Below, piece after piece: positions 1-10,710 of a stretch of 64,000 bases of DNA (position 1 is its first letter; each line of letters begins with the position of its first letter). The stretch covers positions 27,048,607 through 27,112,606 of the forward strand of contig CM033347.1 in the NCBI GenBank assembly GCA_019395295.1, read 5' to 3'. Below the pieces are notes generated by a model that searched no databases, had not been told where the DNA came from, and worked only from the letters and a program-made list of their open reading frames with translations. This DNA is from Osmanthus fragrans. Lineage: Eukaryota; Streptophyta; Magnoliopsida; Lamiales; Oleaceae. Made by a program: the position numbers and the translations under genes.

Positions 1-1187
1 CCACTGTCAATATAAAAGCATGTAGTTTAGATATCTAGCTAGTAGTTCTAACATTATTAATTAAGAAAAGGAAAAAAAATCTAGTGGTACTAGTAAAGAG
101 TTAAGATAACTTTACATGTCTTGATTAAGAAATCCCCTGATTACAAGTAAAAGGTTCTTAGATTCAGCTGCTTTGGTTGAATTTCTATTGGTAATGCAAA
201 GTTGGTATCTATTGGATTCATATGGCATCAGTTGAAATTTGTCTTGGGATTATTCTGTCCCCATGTGGAGGTACTTGTTATTTTTAGTTATTTGTATCAG
301 AAAAGGAAGAAAGAGGACATCGAATAATGATGTAGATGTTGCAAAAGTAACAATGTACTATAGAAACCGTTTAGATATCTTTAACTTTCCGTGCTCGGAA
401 AACATTTCTAACACATGTTTTGCCCTTTGTTTCTTTTTGTTTTCGGAATGGCAGAAAGATTTTCCAAATCAGTTAGTTTTGCATTGTCAAAAAACATGGG
501 TGATATAGCTATATGTTTGAAGTTGCCATACGTATTTTAATTATCTTATGTTATGAGAATACTCGATTTCAACCTTTTACACTAGCATTAGGCACTGTTT
601 AGATTGGTGGGCCAAGTTATGCATTCAAATTATGAGATAGTCTAATTTACAATCCTATGAACTTATGTTTGAAAACCAAGTTGATTGTTGGTTCGATAAG
701 AATATAGTATTTGGTTAATAAAATGCAACTAGTTTTATGCAGGTCCTTGAATTCAAACTGGGTATGGGTAAATATTAGCTATTCGTTTTGAGAATGCAAA
801 TCCATTTATTAGCACGCCCTGTTGCTATTCCGGAATTCCCATTCATTTAGCGAATGATCAGGTTTGTGTTGAGTCCAACTTACCGGCCACCTATTTAGAC
901 CCTCCCAACAGGACAATGCAAAACTGCCATCTTCGCCTAGGCTCATGAGTCATGACCATTTACTGAACAGTGAACTTCCCCACTACTCTCACTATATCCA
1001 CCTATAATGATACTTTCGTTTCAAAACACAAGGGAAAGGAAAGTTGTTGCCACCACCATGAAACCTTCCCCAGCCATCATCTTCACAGCAGAATTTATGC
1101 CCAACTTGAATCGCAGTCACTGCTTAAAAGGAAAGCTTTCCATACATCAGGGCGTTTGTCCCACTATCACTGAAAGACTATCTAGAG
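1..1187. other. Presumed intronic or intergenic DNA, no gene supported
   Basis: AT-rich sequence upstream of the first recognisable pBrp exon. I looked for the preceding pBrp exons (zinc ribbon, first cyclin fold) on the + strand and found none, so this is either intron or lies between a more distant exon and the one at 2863. Short open frames here have no recognisable domain, and their composition resembles non-coding DNA. Confidence 0.5.
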
Positions 1188-1949
1188 CTGTGATGCTCGG
1201 ACTCGGCATTCCAGCCGGCATACCCGTGTCGACACGACATGACACGGGTACCGGTACGGAATACGGGTCCGATTCTTCAAGTTTCAATCGGACCCGGCAA
1301 GAAATTTTCTATAAAATTGAAGAGTTACCTTAGCGGCGCCGGCAATGTGTGTAAAGAAATAGTAGGTTGTCGTTGGCGATGACAGGAATGAGAGGTTGGC
1401 AGGTTGGTCCGATTCTTCACTTGGAAACCAAAAGTCGTGAAGAAGAAGAAGACAACAACTATGACAAGAATGAGGGGAGATTTGGGTTTAATTGGAGTTG
1501 GGCCCATTTTTATTAGGTTAATAATATGGATGTGGTTCGGCTTTAATTAGAGTTTGGGCCATTTTTATTGGATTAATAATGTGAATGTGGATGAAGTTAA
1601 TAATATGGGAATGGATGGATTTAATTAGAGTTTGGACCATTTTTAATATGAATATGAGTGGGTATTTATTTTTACACCATACAAAATTTAGTTTAATAAA
1701 ATATTAAAACAATACAATTAATCATTTTTTTTAATTTTTTTTTTCAATTCATCATTTTTAATTTAAAAAATATGGCAATATCAAAGTAAAAATAAAATCT
1801 AAAAAACAAAATTAAAATATGAAAGACGTACCCACGTACCCGTGTTCGAAATTTGGACTCTTTTTAGCCATATCCCCGTATCCCACATTTTAGAAAATAA
1901 AAGACCTGACACTTAGATATGTACCCGTACCCGAGTCCGAGCATCATAG
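1188..1949. mobile_element. Non-autonomous hAT-like element, 762 bp
   Basis: The ends are inverted repeats of about 19 bp with one mismatch, built on TGATGCTCGGACTCGG at 1191-1206 and its reverse complement at 1931-1946. A perfect 8-bp direct repeat, ATCTAGAG, flanks it at 1180-1187 and 1950-1957. An 8-bp duplication is the hAT signature. There is no transposase frame inside. The sub-terminal DNA is rich in GTACCCGTACC-type motifs on both sides. Confidence 0.8.
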
Positions 1950-1957
1950 ATCTAGAG

Positions 1958-2862
1958 ACCACAATCTAAATCAAAAGAGAGAAAGTAGTCTTCAAAAGTG
2001 CCATGTAGATCTTAAACCAAAGGCAACTTCAAAAATTTTAATTCTTTGTTGTTCGTCATTTTTTTCTCCTCCATGGGATACCAAAGATAGCTGTTATAAG
2101 ATCTCTTCTGATGATTTCAGTCTTGGTTGTTAATTAGTTGAAGTTTACAAGGAGCAGATGGTGGTAGTGATCGTGGGTAGCTTATCCAGATTGGAAAGTG
2201 GATGGACATTCATCGGTAGACAGCCCACTATAGAAAGGAAGTCTTGTCTTTCTATTTTGATTTGGTTAGATTTTTCACCTAGTAGAGATTCGAGAAGTGA
2301 ATTTGCTTTCAAAAGTCCTCTTTTGGTAGGTCACCATAGAAAATACATTAGAATTAACATTATTTTTTTACCTCTCTTTTTCTTGTAAGGAGAGGAAGCA
2401 GTTCATTCCATTTGTTCTGTTCTGTGTATTTTATTCTGTTACTTTCTCAATACAGGAATGAGCAAAAATTTTCTTATAACGAAAATTAATATTTGAACCC
2501 TTCTGTTGTTTCATGTAGGCTTCATCTCCATCATCTGTCGGCCATTAAACCATGTTGTTACTAGTAATTTTTTTACTATTATCAGCTAGAAAGTTAATAG
2601 GATGTGTAACTACACACTAGCTAATTAAAGCTTTAGTCTAAAATCTTTGGACAAGAAGCTTTTATGTTTGTTACACCTAAAATTTGTACTTATCTGTCTC
2701 GCTACTCGGTTATTCGCCTTCACATTTTCGTCTTAACTTTGACAGTGATGACAGCACAAGTTAGTGCATGTGAACTAGTACAACCATTCCAGTGTTGTTC
2801 AGATTTCTTAAAACTGTCTAATGTTTAGAATCTTGAACTTGTCATTTTCTTTTGTGTACCAG
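1958..2862. other. Intron of pBrp, no other feature seen
   Basis: AT-rich non-coding DNA running up to the 3' splice site TTTTGTGTACCAG that ends at 2862. No element ends or domain-bearing frames were recognised. Confidence 0.45.
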
Positions 2863-3021
2863 GAAATATCAATTGCTGCCAATCTACCACAAAAGGAGAT
2901 AGGGAAATACATCAAGATACTTGGAGAAGCTCTACAACTAAGTCAGCCTCTTAATAGCAATTCAATATCAGTCCACATGCCAAGATTTTGTACACTTCTC
3001 CAACTCAACAAATCTGCTCAG
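2863..3021 (+). CDS. pBrp: pBrp, plant-specific TFIIB-related factor, internal exon
   Basis: This 159-bp exon (53 codons, phase 0 at both ends) encodes part of the TFIIB cyclin-fold core, reading EISIAANLPQKEIGKYIKIL and on to LQLNKSAQ. It follows a CAG acceptor and ends at CAG|GTACTT. TFIIB-family proteins bridge the TATA-binding protein and RNA polymerase; pBrp is the plant-specific branch, known from Arabidopsis as a largely plastid-envelope-associated protein that can act in the nucleus. The N-terminal zinc ribbon and first cyclin repeat are not in the window. The next exon is at 10711, so this intron is 7689 bp. The family call is secure because the reading frame continues exactly across the intron. 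Confidence 0.88.
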
Positions 3022-3148
3022 GTACTTGCTGAGGCATCTTATATCTGATCGTTGAGTGGTCATTTATTTCTTAAAACTTTCCTTATGTGAAGGACTCATG
3101 ACACATTGAGTTTGTCTGGCTAAGCTTAAAAGGTTCTCTTATAAGTAA

Positions 3149-3311
3149 GCCCATGTTTGGTTTAGCTAGAAATTTTGATTAAATCTAAGTTAAAGTCAAT
3201 AATTAATTTTAACAACACATTTCATAGGATACACAACTTTTCAACCACACATTCCACTATTTTTTATCATAATCTACTAAAAATCTGATTTTAATCTAAA
3301 CCAAATAGAGT
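3149..3311. repeat. Tourist-like MITE, family T1
   Basis: It starts GCCCATGTTTGGTTTAG directly after TAA (3146-3148) and ends with the inverted CTAAACCAAATAGAGT before TAA. A TAA target and G-rich TIRs fit PIF/Harbinger (Tourist). Related copies are at 13533-13696, about 24595-24711 and about 61320-61690. Confidence 0.65.
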
Positions 3312-3590
3312 TAAATAAGTTCTAAAATTAGTTTCTTTTTTCATAGATCAAAATTGAAAGGAAGATAGTTATTTTGACCATAAAGTAGAAGTTACTTTTG
3401 AGAACTTGTTTGGGTTTTGTTATAACTCCTTATAATTTGAAGTCAAACTTTAATTTTTACTACACATTCACGACTACTACTACCCACTTATTATTCACAT
3501 CTTAAATAACTCATTACTCTCTTCAATATTTTTTTTGATAAGTAATCTCGCTTTTTATTAATTAACTGATTATACACAAGGTGTGCATAA

Positions 3591-6144
3591 TCAATTTAAA
3601 CAAGATAGAAATACAATAAAATTAGGCAACCCCTCTATCGGGTTAGTAGTCGTCGCATTAAACCAATTAAACAATGTCAGATAAAATAATTCTCTAAACT
3701 GCTCTTTCGACCGTGCTTGATCTTCAAAACAGCGGTTGTTTCTTTCTCTCCACACACACCAAACAATGCACCCTGGTATGAGATCCCAGACTAGTTTACT
3801 ATTCTTGTCTCTAAGCTTTCTACTCCATGCTTGTACCGCGTCCTCTAGACGCCTTGACAACACCCAATTCATCTGTTGAGCAGCCAGAATATCATTCCAT
3901 AGCCAACGCACACCATCACATTGAAGAAACAGGTGGTCAATCGTCTCTCCATCCCTCTTACACATATAACACCACTCTGTAACATAACAACCTTTTCTTC
4001 GGAGGTTATCCACCGTTAACACCTGGCCCCTCACAACTGTCCACAGTAAGAATGCCACCCTTGGAGGCAATTTGCATTGCCATACCCTCTTCCACGGGAA
4101 TGAACTCTCCACAGGTTCCAATAAGGATCTGAAGTATGTGCACACAGAGAACATACCATTTGCTGCCACCCTCCACCTGCTACAATCATCATCTCCAGCC
4201 CGAATATGCACCTCATGCAAGAATGTCAAGAGCAGCACATAATCATCTAATTCCCAATCCTGTAAGCCCCGTCTGAAGACGATGTTCCAGTTAGGACTCC
4301 CATTCTGAATAGTTAATACCTCATTCACCATAGTAGAGGGTTCCAAAGCAATACGATGCAAAGAAGGAAACTTCGTCTTTAGTGGTTGATCTCCATGCCA
4401 ACAATCGTCCCAAAACCTGACATTGTCACCATTCCCCACCACAAAAGTCAATCTACTCTGAAAATCATTCCATCCTTTTCTGATATGTCTCCACAAGCTT
4501 ACCCCGTGTGAGCCACGACCCTCAACTGAACACCAGCCTCCCTCCATAACACCATACTTCACCCCTATGATTTCTCTCCAAAAACTCTCCCTCTCCACTC
4601 CAAATCTCCACAACCACTTGCCCAACAGGGCCTTATTGAACAGTACAAGACTCCTCAATCCAAGACCCCCCACCGTCATAGCGGAGCAAACGTCGCCCCA
4701 TTTGACCAAATGAAATTTCCTCTCCTCCCCCAACCCTGCCCAAAGGAACTCCCTTTGGATCCTCTCTAATTTTTTTGCCACTGTAACAGGAATAGGAAAC
4801 AATGACAAAAAATAAGTAGGAAGATTAGAGAGAGTGGACTTAATGAGAGTAAGACGGCCTCCTTTAGAAAGGTACATACGCTTCCACCCCGCTAACCTCT
4901 TCTCCACCCTTTCTATGATCCCATTCCAAATATGTGTACTCTTAAATCGTGCGCCTAAAGGAAGCCCAAGGTATGAAATAGGCAGCTGCGCAACCCTACA
5001 CTCCAATATTGCAGCCAGCTCATCCACGTTAGCGACCTCTCCCACTGGAATAGCCTCAGATTTCCTCAAGTTAATCTTCAATCCAGATACTGCTTCGAAG
5101 CACAGAAGCAGCCGACGCAAGTTTCTAATTTGCTCATCATTTGCGTCACAGAACAACAACGTATCATCTGCAAATAGCAAATGGGAAACCTGTAGGTGAC
5201 CAACCCTGAACCCTCTTAACAGACCCTCCCTCACTGCTTTTTCAATCATCCTGCTGAATGCCTCCATTACAATCACAAACAGCAATGGAGACAACGGATC
5301 CCCTTGCCTCAAACCTCTGCTACTCCGGAAATAACCCTCGGGTGTGCCGTTGACCAACACTGAGAATGACACCGTCGAGATACAAAACTGAATCCACTTA
5401 CACCACTTCTCTCCAAAAACCACAACGCCTGAGTATATACATAAGAAACCCCCAGTTCACATGATCATACGCCTTCTGGATATCAAGCTTACATAACATT
5501 CCTGGAACTCCCAGACGTATTCTAGAATCAATACATTCGTTCGCTATAAGAACAGAATCCATAATCTGACGCCCTTTTACAAAAGCATTCTGATACTTAG
5601 ACACCACTTTTCCCAACACCTCCTTTAATCTATTCGCCAGAACTTTAGCAATTATCTTGTACATCCCGCTAACTAAACTGATAGGCCGAAAGTCCTTGAT
5701 ATCAGACGCTCCCGGTTTCTTGGGGATTAGCACAATAAATGTAGCATTAGCACTTCTCAGAAACCTGCCACGTTCGAAGAAATAATTGACCACATCCATG
5801 ATATCCGACCGCACCACCTCCCAACAAGCTTTATAGAATGAGAACGAGAAACCATCCGGTCCAGGTGCCTTGTCATCATTCAAACTAAACACCACCTCCC
5901 TAATTTCGTCCTCAAACGGTCTCTCTATCCAATTGGCATCCTCCTCAGTAATAGTTGAAAACTCCAATCCCTCCAAACGTGGCCTCCACTCAGATTGCTC
6001 CCGGTAGAGATTTTGGTAGAATCCCACGACTTGAGTCCCAATATCATGTGGGTCCTCATAAATAACCCCATCTACCTCCAACAGTGTGATCGAATTATTG
6101 CGCCGATTGGAATTAGCGACCCCCGATGAAAGAACTTTGTGCAT
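3591..6144 (-). pseudogene. LINE ORF2, reverse transcriptase and zf-RVT part (frameshifted)
   Basis: Two overlapping open segments (6144-5398 and 5423-3591) carry the RT fingers and palm: DDKAPGPDG, FRPISLVSGMYKIIAKVLANR, KGRQIMDSVLIANE and LDIQKAYDHVNW in the first; GLRQGDPLSPLLF and the catalytic FADDTLLF in the second. The C-terminal third has the zf-RVT pattern, ending WCYMCKRDGETIDHLFLQC. A 1-bp gain in an A/T run at 5415-5419 separates the two parts between the CGF and GEKW residues. The catalytic Asp pair is intact. Confidence 0.85.
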
Positions 6145-7229
6145 TTATCACCCTCCTTTAACCATGTAACCCTAGATTTCTGGCGCCAAGCAATCTCTTC
6201 CATCTCCAACAATTTCTCCACCTCTCCCCTTGCCACTCCACGTCTCTCCCTCTCCTCCCCCTCCAACTCTCGACTCTCCTCCTGTCTATCCAACTCTTCA
6301 ATTTCTGCAAGGAGCTGATTCTTACGACAATTTACATCTCCCACCACCTCTTCATTCCACCTCTTTAAATCTCCTTTTAGTGCCTTCAATTTCCGATCCA
6401 ACACAAAACTTGGGGACCCCCTGAAAGCATAGGAGGCCCACCAATCCCGTACGCGCTCCCCAAAACCTTCTACTTTCAACCACATCTTCTCAAACCTAAA
6501 CGGTCTTCTTTCACCACCCCTTGTGTTCCCAGATAGTGCAATAGGAAAATGATCTGAGTACACCCTCCTCAATCTCCTCTGAATAACATCCGAGTACTTA
6601 GCCTCCCACTCACCACTAACCAAGAACCTATCTATTCGTGATTGAGCAGGCGGGTCCCGATTCGATGACCAAGTAAAGTCCCCTCCAATCAAAGGTAGAT
6701 CCACCAGCATATTGTCCCTTAAGAAATTTGAGAAATCCTCCATTGCCCTTGTCAGTCTCCCACCTCTCGACCTCTCAGTAGAAAATCGAACCACATTAAA
6801 ATCACCGCCAATGCACACTGGGAGGTTCCACCAGGCCATCATACCGGCCATCTCATCCCACATACCCCATCTATCCTCATCAGCGTTAGGCCCGTAGACT
6901 CCTATAAACATCCACTGAAATCTATCCCCAATATTTCTAAATGATAGCGACAGAGTGAAAAACCCGACACTAACCCCCTCCATATCAAAAACTCTAGTGT
7001 CCCACATAACTAGTATACCTCCTGAAGCCCCTGATGATCCCAAGAACTGATAACCAACTTGCTGCCCCCCCCATAAACTACAGACAACAGCCCGCGAGAC
7101 GACCTCCAACTTTGTTTCCTGTAAGCAAACAATGTCAGCCCTCCACCCCCTTATCAAATTTCGAATTCCTATCCTTTTCCTTGCTTCATTAAGCCCCCTC
7201 ACATTCCAACTAATGATTTTAGGGATCAT
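6072..7229 (-). CDS. LINE ORF2, endonuclease part
   Basis: The N-terminal part of ORF2, 385 codons before the frame breaks. It has the APE-type endonuclease motifs in order: ISWNVRGLN at the start, the QETK glutamate near residue 38, YGPN, the GGDFNVV box near residue 140, the SRIDRFLVS segment and the terminal SDHFPIAL near residue 230. This enzyme nicks target DNA to prime reverse transcription. The frame leaves the true one in the C5 run at 6120-6124, where the EN-to-RT linker (KFFHR) should continue in the frame of the next segment. Confidence 0.85.
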   Translation of the reverse strand: MIPKIISWNVRGLNEARKRIGIRNLIRGWRADIVCLQETKLEVVSRAVVCSLWGGQQVGYQFLGSSGASGGILVMWDTRVFDMEGVSVGFFTLSLSFRNIGDRFQWMFIGVYGPNADEDRWGMWDEMAGMMAWWNLPVCIGGDFNVVRFSTERSRGGRLTRAMEDFSNFLRDNMLVDLPLIGGDFTWSSNRDPPAQSRIDRFLVSGEWEAKYSDVIQRRLRRVYSDHFPIALSGNTRGGERRPFRFEKMWLKVEGFGERVRDWWASYAFRGSPSFVLDRKLKALKGDLKRWNEEVVGDVNCRKNQLLAEIEELDRQEESRELEGEERERRGVARGEVEKLLEMEEIAWRQKSRVTWLKEGDKCTKFFHRGSLIPIGAIIRSHCWR

Positions 7230-9190
7230 CTTAACACTCCATCATCCCTCCCCATCAATCCTCTCCTTGCCTCACCTCCTTTTACATCATAATTCACCGA
7301 GCATTCAAACCGCTTAAGCTCACGGTCTCCCTTTCTTCTTGTCTTATCTCCTGGCGTACCCATTTCCTGTCCTCTACTAGCCTCTAATTCCTCGAATAGT
7401 TGCAAGAGCCTTTTTTCATACCCATCACATGACACCCCCACTGTCTTGCTGAATTCAATAATTTTTTTGAGCACCAAATTTGACGGTTCCTCGCTACTCC
7501 CTACCTCTACCACATTACTGTTAACATTGCCCTTCTTGGCACCATCTACCCACACCACCAACGCTCTATCATTCTTGTGATCTCCCTCACTCGTACCCTT
7601 CGGATATCTCCTCGTGTACGTGTTCACTGCCATATTTGCACAATTTGTCGCTCCTTGTTGTTTTCCAATAATCGATGCTGAACTATCTGCCAATGCAATT
7701 CCAGTATCTAGCTCCATTGCCACAGCTAACTCCTCTACTGGATACATGTCCACTGCGCCCCCAACCTTATAGCAGTTGCCCTCAACCTGGGACTCACCAC
7801 TTGGCGTCGTTGTCTCCTCCTTGCTATAAGTTTGGTTCAATTCCATCTCCTTGGATTCCATGTTTGTTACCTCTGTTCCATTGCCCAAACAATCCTCCAA
7901 ACTCACCCCACACTTATCACAATAGGACTTCCTGGCGCCCTCTGCAGTCCCACTATCCAATAACCGTATTAATTCATCTAATTCCCCTCTCAAAGTCTTG
8001 ATGCGGTCCCTTAATCCCCTACTGCTCAAAGAGCTATCAGGTATACCCCCTGTTATTGCCTCATCAGAGGCGTATGTGTCTCTCTTCCCATTAACATCAA
8101 TTTCTCTATGCCACATTCCCCGCTGTTTGGCGTTCTGTGTGGCTTGTATGTTTGCCGTAACTCCCGCATAAGTTATCCCTTGTCGGCTCCCTACCTCACT
8201 TGTTCGACGTTTGGCCTTATCTCCTGCAACAAAGAAGTCCACGACTCTCTGAAACACATGCGAAACTGAGGCCCAGCCCCCTCCATTCATCCCTTCTGGT
8301 ACCATCACCACTCCTCTCCGACGTCTCTCACCATACTGTGCTATCATCAAATACCTACCACGCCTATTGGCACATCGTTGTACCAGAAAAGCTCGAGAAG
8401 ACTCACTAAACTTCGCACTAAAATCCTTTGTTATATCAGCCGCCCTCAACTTATTCACCATATTCACCATCCAGAGTGCTCCAAACCTCCCCATACAGAT
8501 TGCAGTTGATATCTTTGAACCCCATTCTGTCATCCTAACAGTGCCGGACTCGTTAACGGATACTGCGAACTCCTTCGCCTCCACTCTAAAACGGCTATTG
8601 AACACCGACGTTTTGTGTGCTTCCACACTCTTTTTGCCCTGATTCTGTTTACCCGGGACGTCTGACAACAAAACAGGTGGGCGGGACAGCTTCGGACCGC
8701 TGGGTGGAGTCTCCCCACTCGCCGGCGGCGGCGCGTGAGGACCACGCGCCGGTGGACGCGCCGCCGGAGCGGCGTGTGACCCGGCCAACCTACCCTCCGC
8801 CGTCGGAATCACCTGCGCCGCCTGCTGGTGTGGCGCGTCTGTCGCGTATGTGATCGGAGCTCGGTGAAACTGGATCTCAGATCCGCCTTTCACTCCTGCA
8901 GATCTTCCATTGCCGGCGCCAGACCCTTCCTCTCCGACCCAGGGGGGCGCGCCTCTGATTGCTGCTTCGAAACGACCGACGGAGCTAGGGTTTCCCCCTA
9001 GTGTCGCCGGCTGAAAGTGGCTGAGTTTTAGTGGCGTGAGGTCGGGATTGAATGGGTTACCAGGTGGGGGTATCTGTTTGTCGCTGGCGCCGACAGGGGT
9101 TACGGCGGGGGTAGGATAGGTGGGTGGTGGTGGTGGTGGTGGTGGTGGTGGTGGTTGGGTGGTTTTGGATCTGGCGGGATGGGTATCCAT
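7226..9190 (-). CDS. LINE ORF1, nucleic-acid-binding protein
   Basis: An intact frame of 654 codons. The first 30 residues hold a proline run encoded by a GGT-type trinucleotide repeat (about 9120-9153 on +). A proline/alanine-rich region follows, then from about residue 195 a folded-looking segment rich in W and F (for example GSKISTAICMGRFGALWMVN). Near residue 425 there is a Cys pair, CDKCG, in a possible small zinc-binding site. In plant L1 elements ORF1 packages the element RNA. Its stop overlaps the ORF2 start as ATGA at 7226-7229, a normal arrangement for a two-ORF LINE. Confidence 0.8.
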   Translation of the reverse strand: MDTHPARSKTTQPPPPPPPPPPPTYPTPAVTPVGASDKQIPPPGNPFNPDLTPLKLSHFQPATLGGNPSSVGRFEAAIRGAPPWVGEEGSGAGNGRSAGVKGGSEIQFHRAPITYATDAPHQQAAQVIPTAEGRLAGSHAAPAARPPARGPHAPPPASGETPPSGPKLSRPPVLLSDVPGKQNQGKKSVEAHKTSVFNSRFRVEAKEFAVSVNESGTVRMTEWGSKISTAICMGRFGALWMVNMVNKLRAADITKDFSAKFSESSRAFLVQRCANRRGRYLMIAQYGERRRRGVVMVPEGMNGGGWASVSHVFQRVVDFFVAGDKAKRRTSEVGSRQGITYAGVTANIQATQNAKQRGMWHREIDVNGKRDTYASDEAITGGIPDSSLSSRGLRDRIKTLRGELDELIRLLDSGTAEGARKSYCDKCGVSLEDCLGNGTEVTNMESKEMELNQTYSKEETTTPSGESQVEGNCYKVGGAVDMYPVEELAVAMELDTGIALADSSASIIGKQQGATNCANMAVNTYTRRYPKGTSEGDHKNDRALVVWVDGAKKGNVNSNVVEVGSSEEPSNLVLKKIIEFSKTVGVSCDGYEKRLLQLFEELEASRGQEMGTPGDKTRRKGDRELKRFECSVNYDVKGGEARRGLMGRDDGVLR

Positions 9191-9250
9191 GGTGGTGGCT
9201 ACAGGTTTTTCAAAAGGGTGCTACAGTTTTCATACACCTCTCTTCAATAT

Positions 9251-10710
9251 AACGGACCCAAGTAAGCACTTGTAACTTGTTTTAGTTAAAAGTAAGAAAA
9301 AGTAACTTGTACAAGCATATTTGGCCCGTGCTTTTTTTTTAAACTAAGTCAAACCTGTGCAAGCTAGAAAATGATGTCATGGAGAACTCTAATTGGTGAA
9401 ATCCTTTATAATTTTTGAATGATTCTTAGTTAGGACTAAACAACGAAATTGACAAACTACAAAACTGAATTGAAATCTTTTTTTCCGAAACAGTTGGTTT
9501 AGGTTCACGTGGATTCATCAACGTCTTGATTTTGAACTGAATCAAACAAAACAAAACCAAATCAAATTGTGTCAAAGTGATTTGGTTTAGGTTTCAATTT
9601 TTACAAACTATTTCAAACCGTTTACAAAAAAATGAAATTATATTGATATAAATTTATCAAACCTATTTGAAACTAAACTCATCTATATTAGACCAAATCC
9701 AATTAAACCCAATACCGAACCTTATTAAACTCAATACCTAATTAGGCGGCAATTATCTACCATAATTAATTAATTAAATTATACTCAATTACCCATCAGT
9801 AATCACAATTGAGAATGCAAAAATCTCAAATTGGCTTAAGTGTTCAATTAGTGCTCTTGAACTATATTCATTGACCGTTCATCACAATTGAGTAGAGAAC
9901 TAAATCTACATTTTAATTCAAAGGCTCGCCATTGTTTTTCCTTCTACTAATTATTTTCTCGTATTACAGCTCAATTTCTAGGCAGTTTATTCCATTAATT
10001 AATTTATTTATTTATTTGATAATTTTTCGCTATATTTTATAGGTAATTATCTTGTTCGGATTTGTGTTGGGCTCCCTTAAATTTTTAGCTTAACAATGTT
10101 TTTTTTTTTTAATATTATTTATTTGGTCGCAATTTTCTAGTTGGGTATTTTTAACTTAATTACTTGATTTTATAGATAATTGTTGTGCTTTCATTCTGAA
10201 TTGTTGAGCTCCTCTAAATCTTTAGATGAATTATGTTTTTACAACAATTAAAATAGTGTGCTATTTTTTATGTTTTTTATTTGCTTGTTTGGAAGTATTC
10301 ACGAGAAATTTTATTGAATCTCTATTATTGTCTTAGTAATCTATCTATTTACCTTTTGCTAATAAGAAGGATTATGTCAAATTCTTTCTAATGCGGTTGT
10401 GCCTACGCAAGTTTTGAGGTCAAGTTTAGCGAGATTCACGATCATCATGATGATCAAGTTTTGAGGTCAAGTTTTGGGGATATTTGCCAGCGGTCATTTT
10501 TTTTATTTTTTTTTTTCCTTATTTTGGTTCTGCAGTATTAAATAAACTAAGTAATCAGTTCGAAAATGATGATCAATTTCTTGCTTATCTTCAAGCTTTA
10601 TTTGCATGAGATCTCATTCTAACTGGCACTCATGATGATCAATTTCTTGCTTATCTTCAAGCTATATTTCTATCAGATCTCATTCTAACTGGCGCTTAAA
10701 ACTTTTTCAG
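9251..10710. other. Remainder of the pBrp intron with a 66-bp duplication
   Basis: AT-rich intron after the LINE. Close to the 3' end a block beginning ATGATGATCAATTTCTTGC occurs at about 10566 and again at about 10632 (66-bp spacing, few differences), each followed by the same AGATCTCATTCTAACTGGC end. The acceptor is a pyrimidine-rich ACTTTTTCAG ending at 10710. No gene is seen inside. Confidence 0.6.

Larger units (their letters stand above)
3530..9237 (-). mobile_element. Full-length L1-type LINE, antisense in the pBrp intron
   Basis: A non-LTR retrotransposon on the minus strand, 5.7 kb. Order: short 5'UTR (9237-9191), ORF1 (9190-7226), ORF2 (7229-3591), then 3'UTR and a short A tail (T run at 3530-3536 on +). 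A perfect 13-bp target duplication, CTCTCTTCAATAT, flanks it at 3517-3529 and 9238-9250, which fixes both ends and shows it is not 5'-truncated. ORF2 carries an APE-type endonuclease, reverse transcriptase and a C-terminal zf-RVT region. ORF2 has two frameshifts, each in a homopolymer (C5 at 6120-6124, A5 at 5415-5419 on +), so it looks inactive unless those are sequence errors. Confidence 0.95.

Noticed and set aside
239..508. Open frame of 89 codons
   Set aside because: AT-rich random composition, no domain, and it lies in presumed intron.
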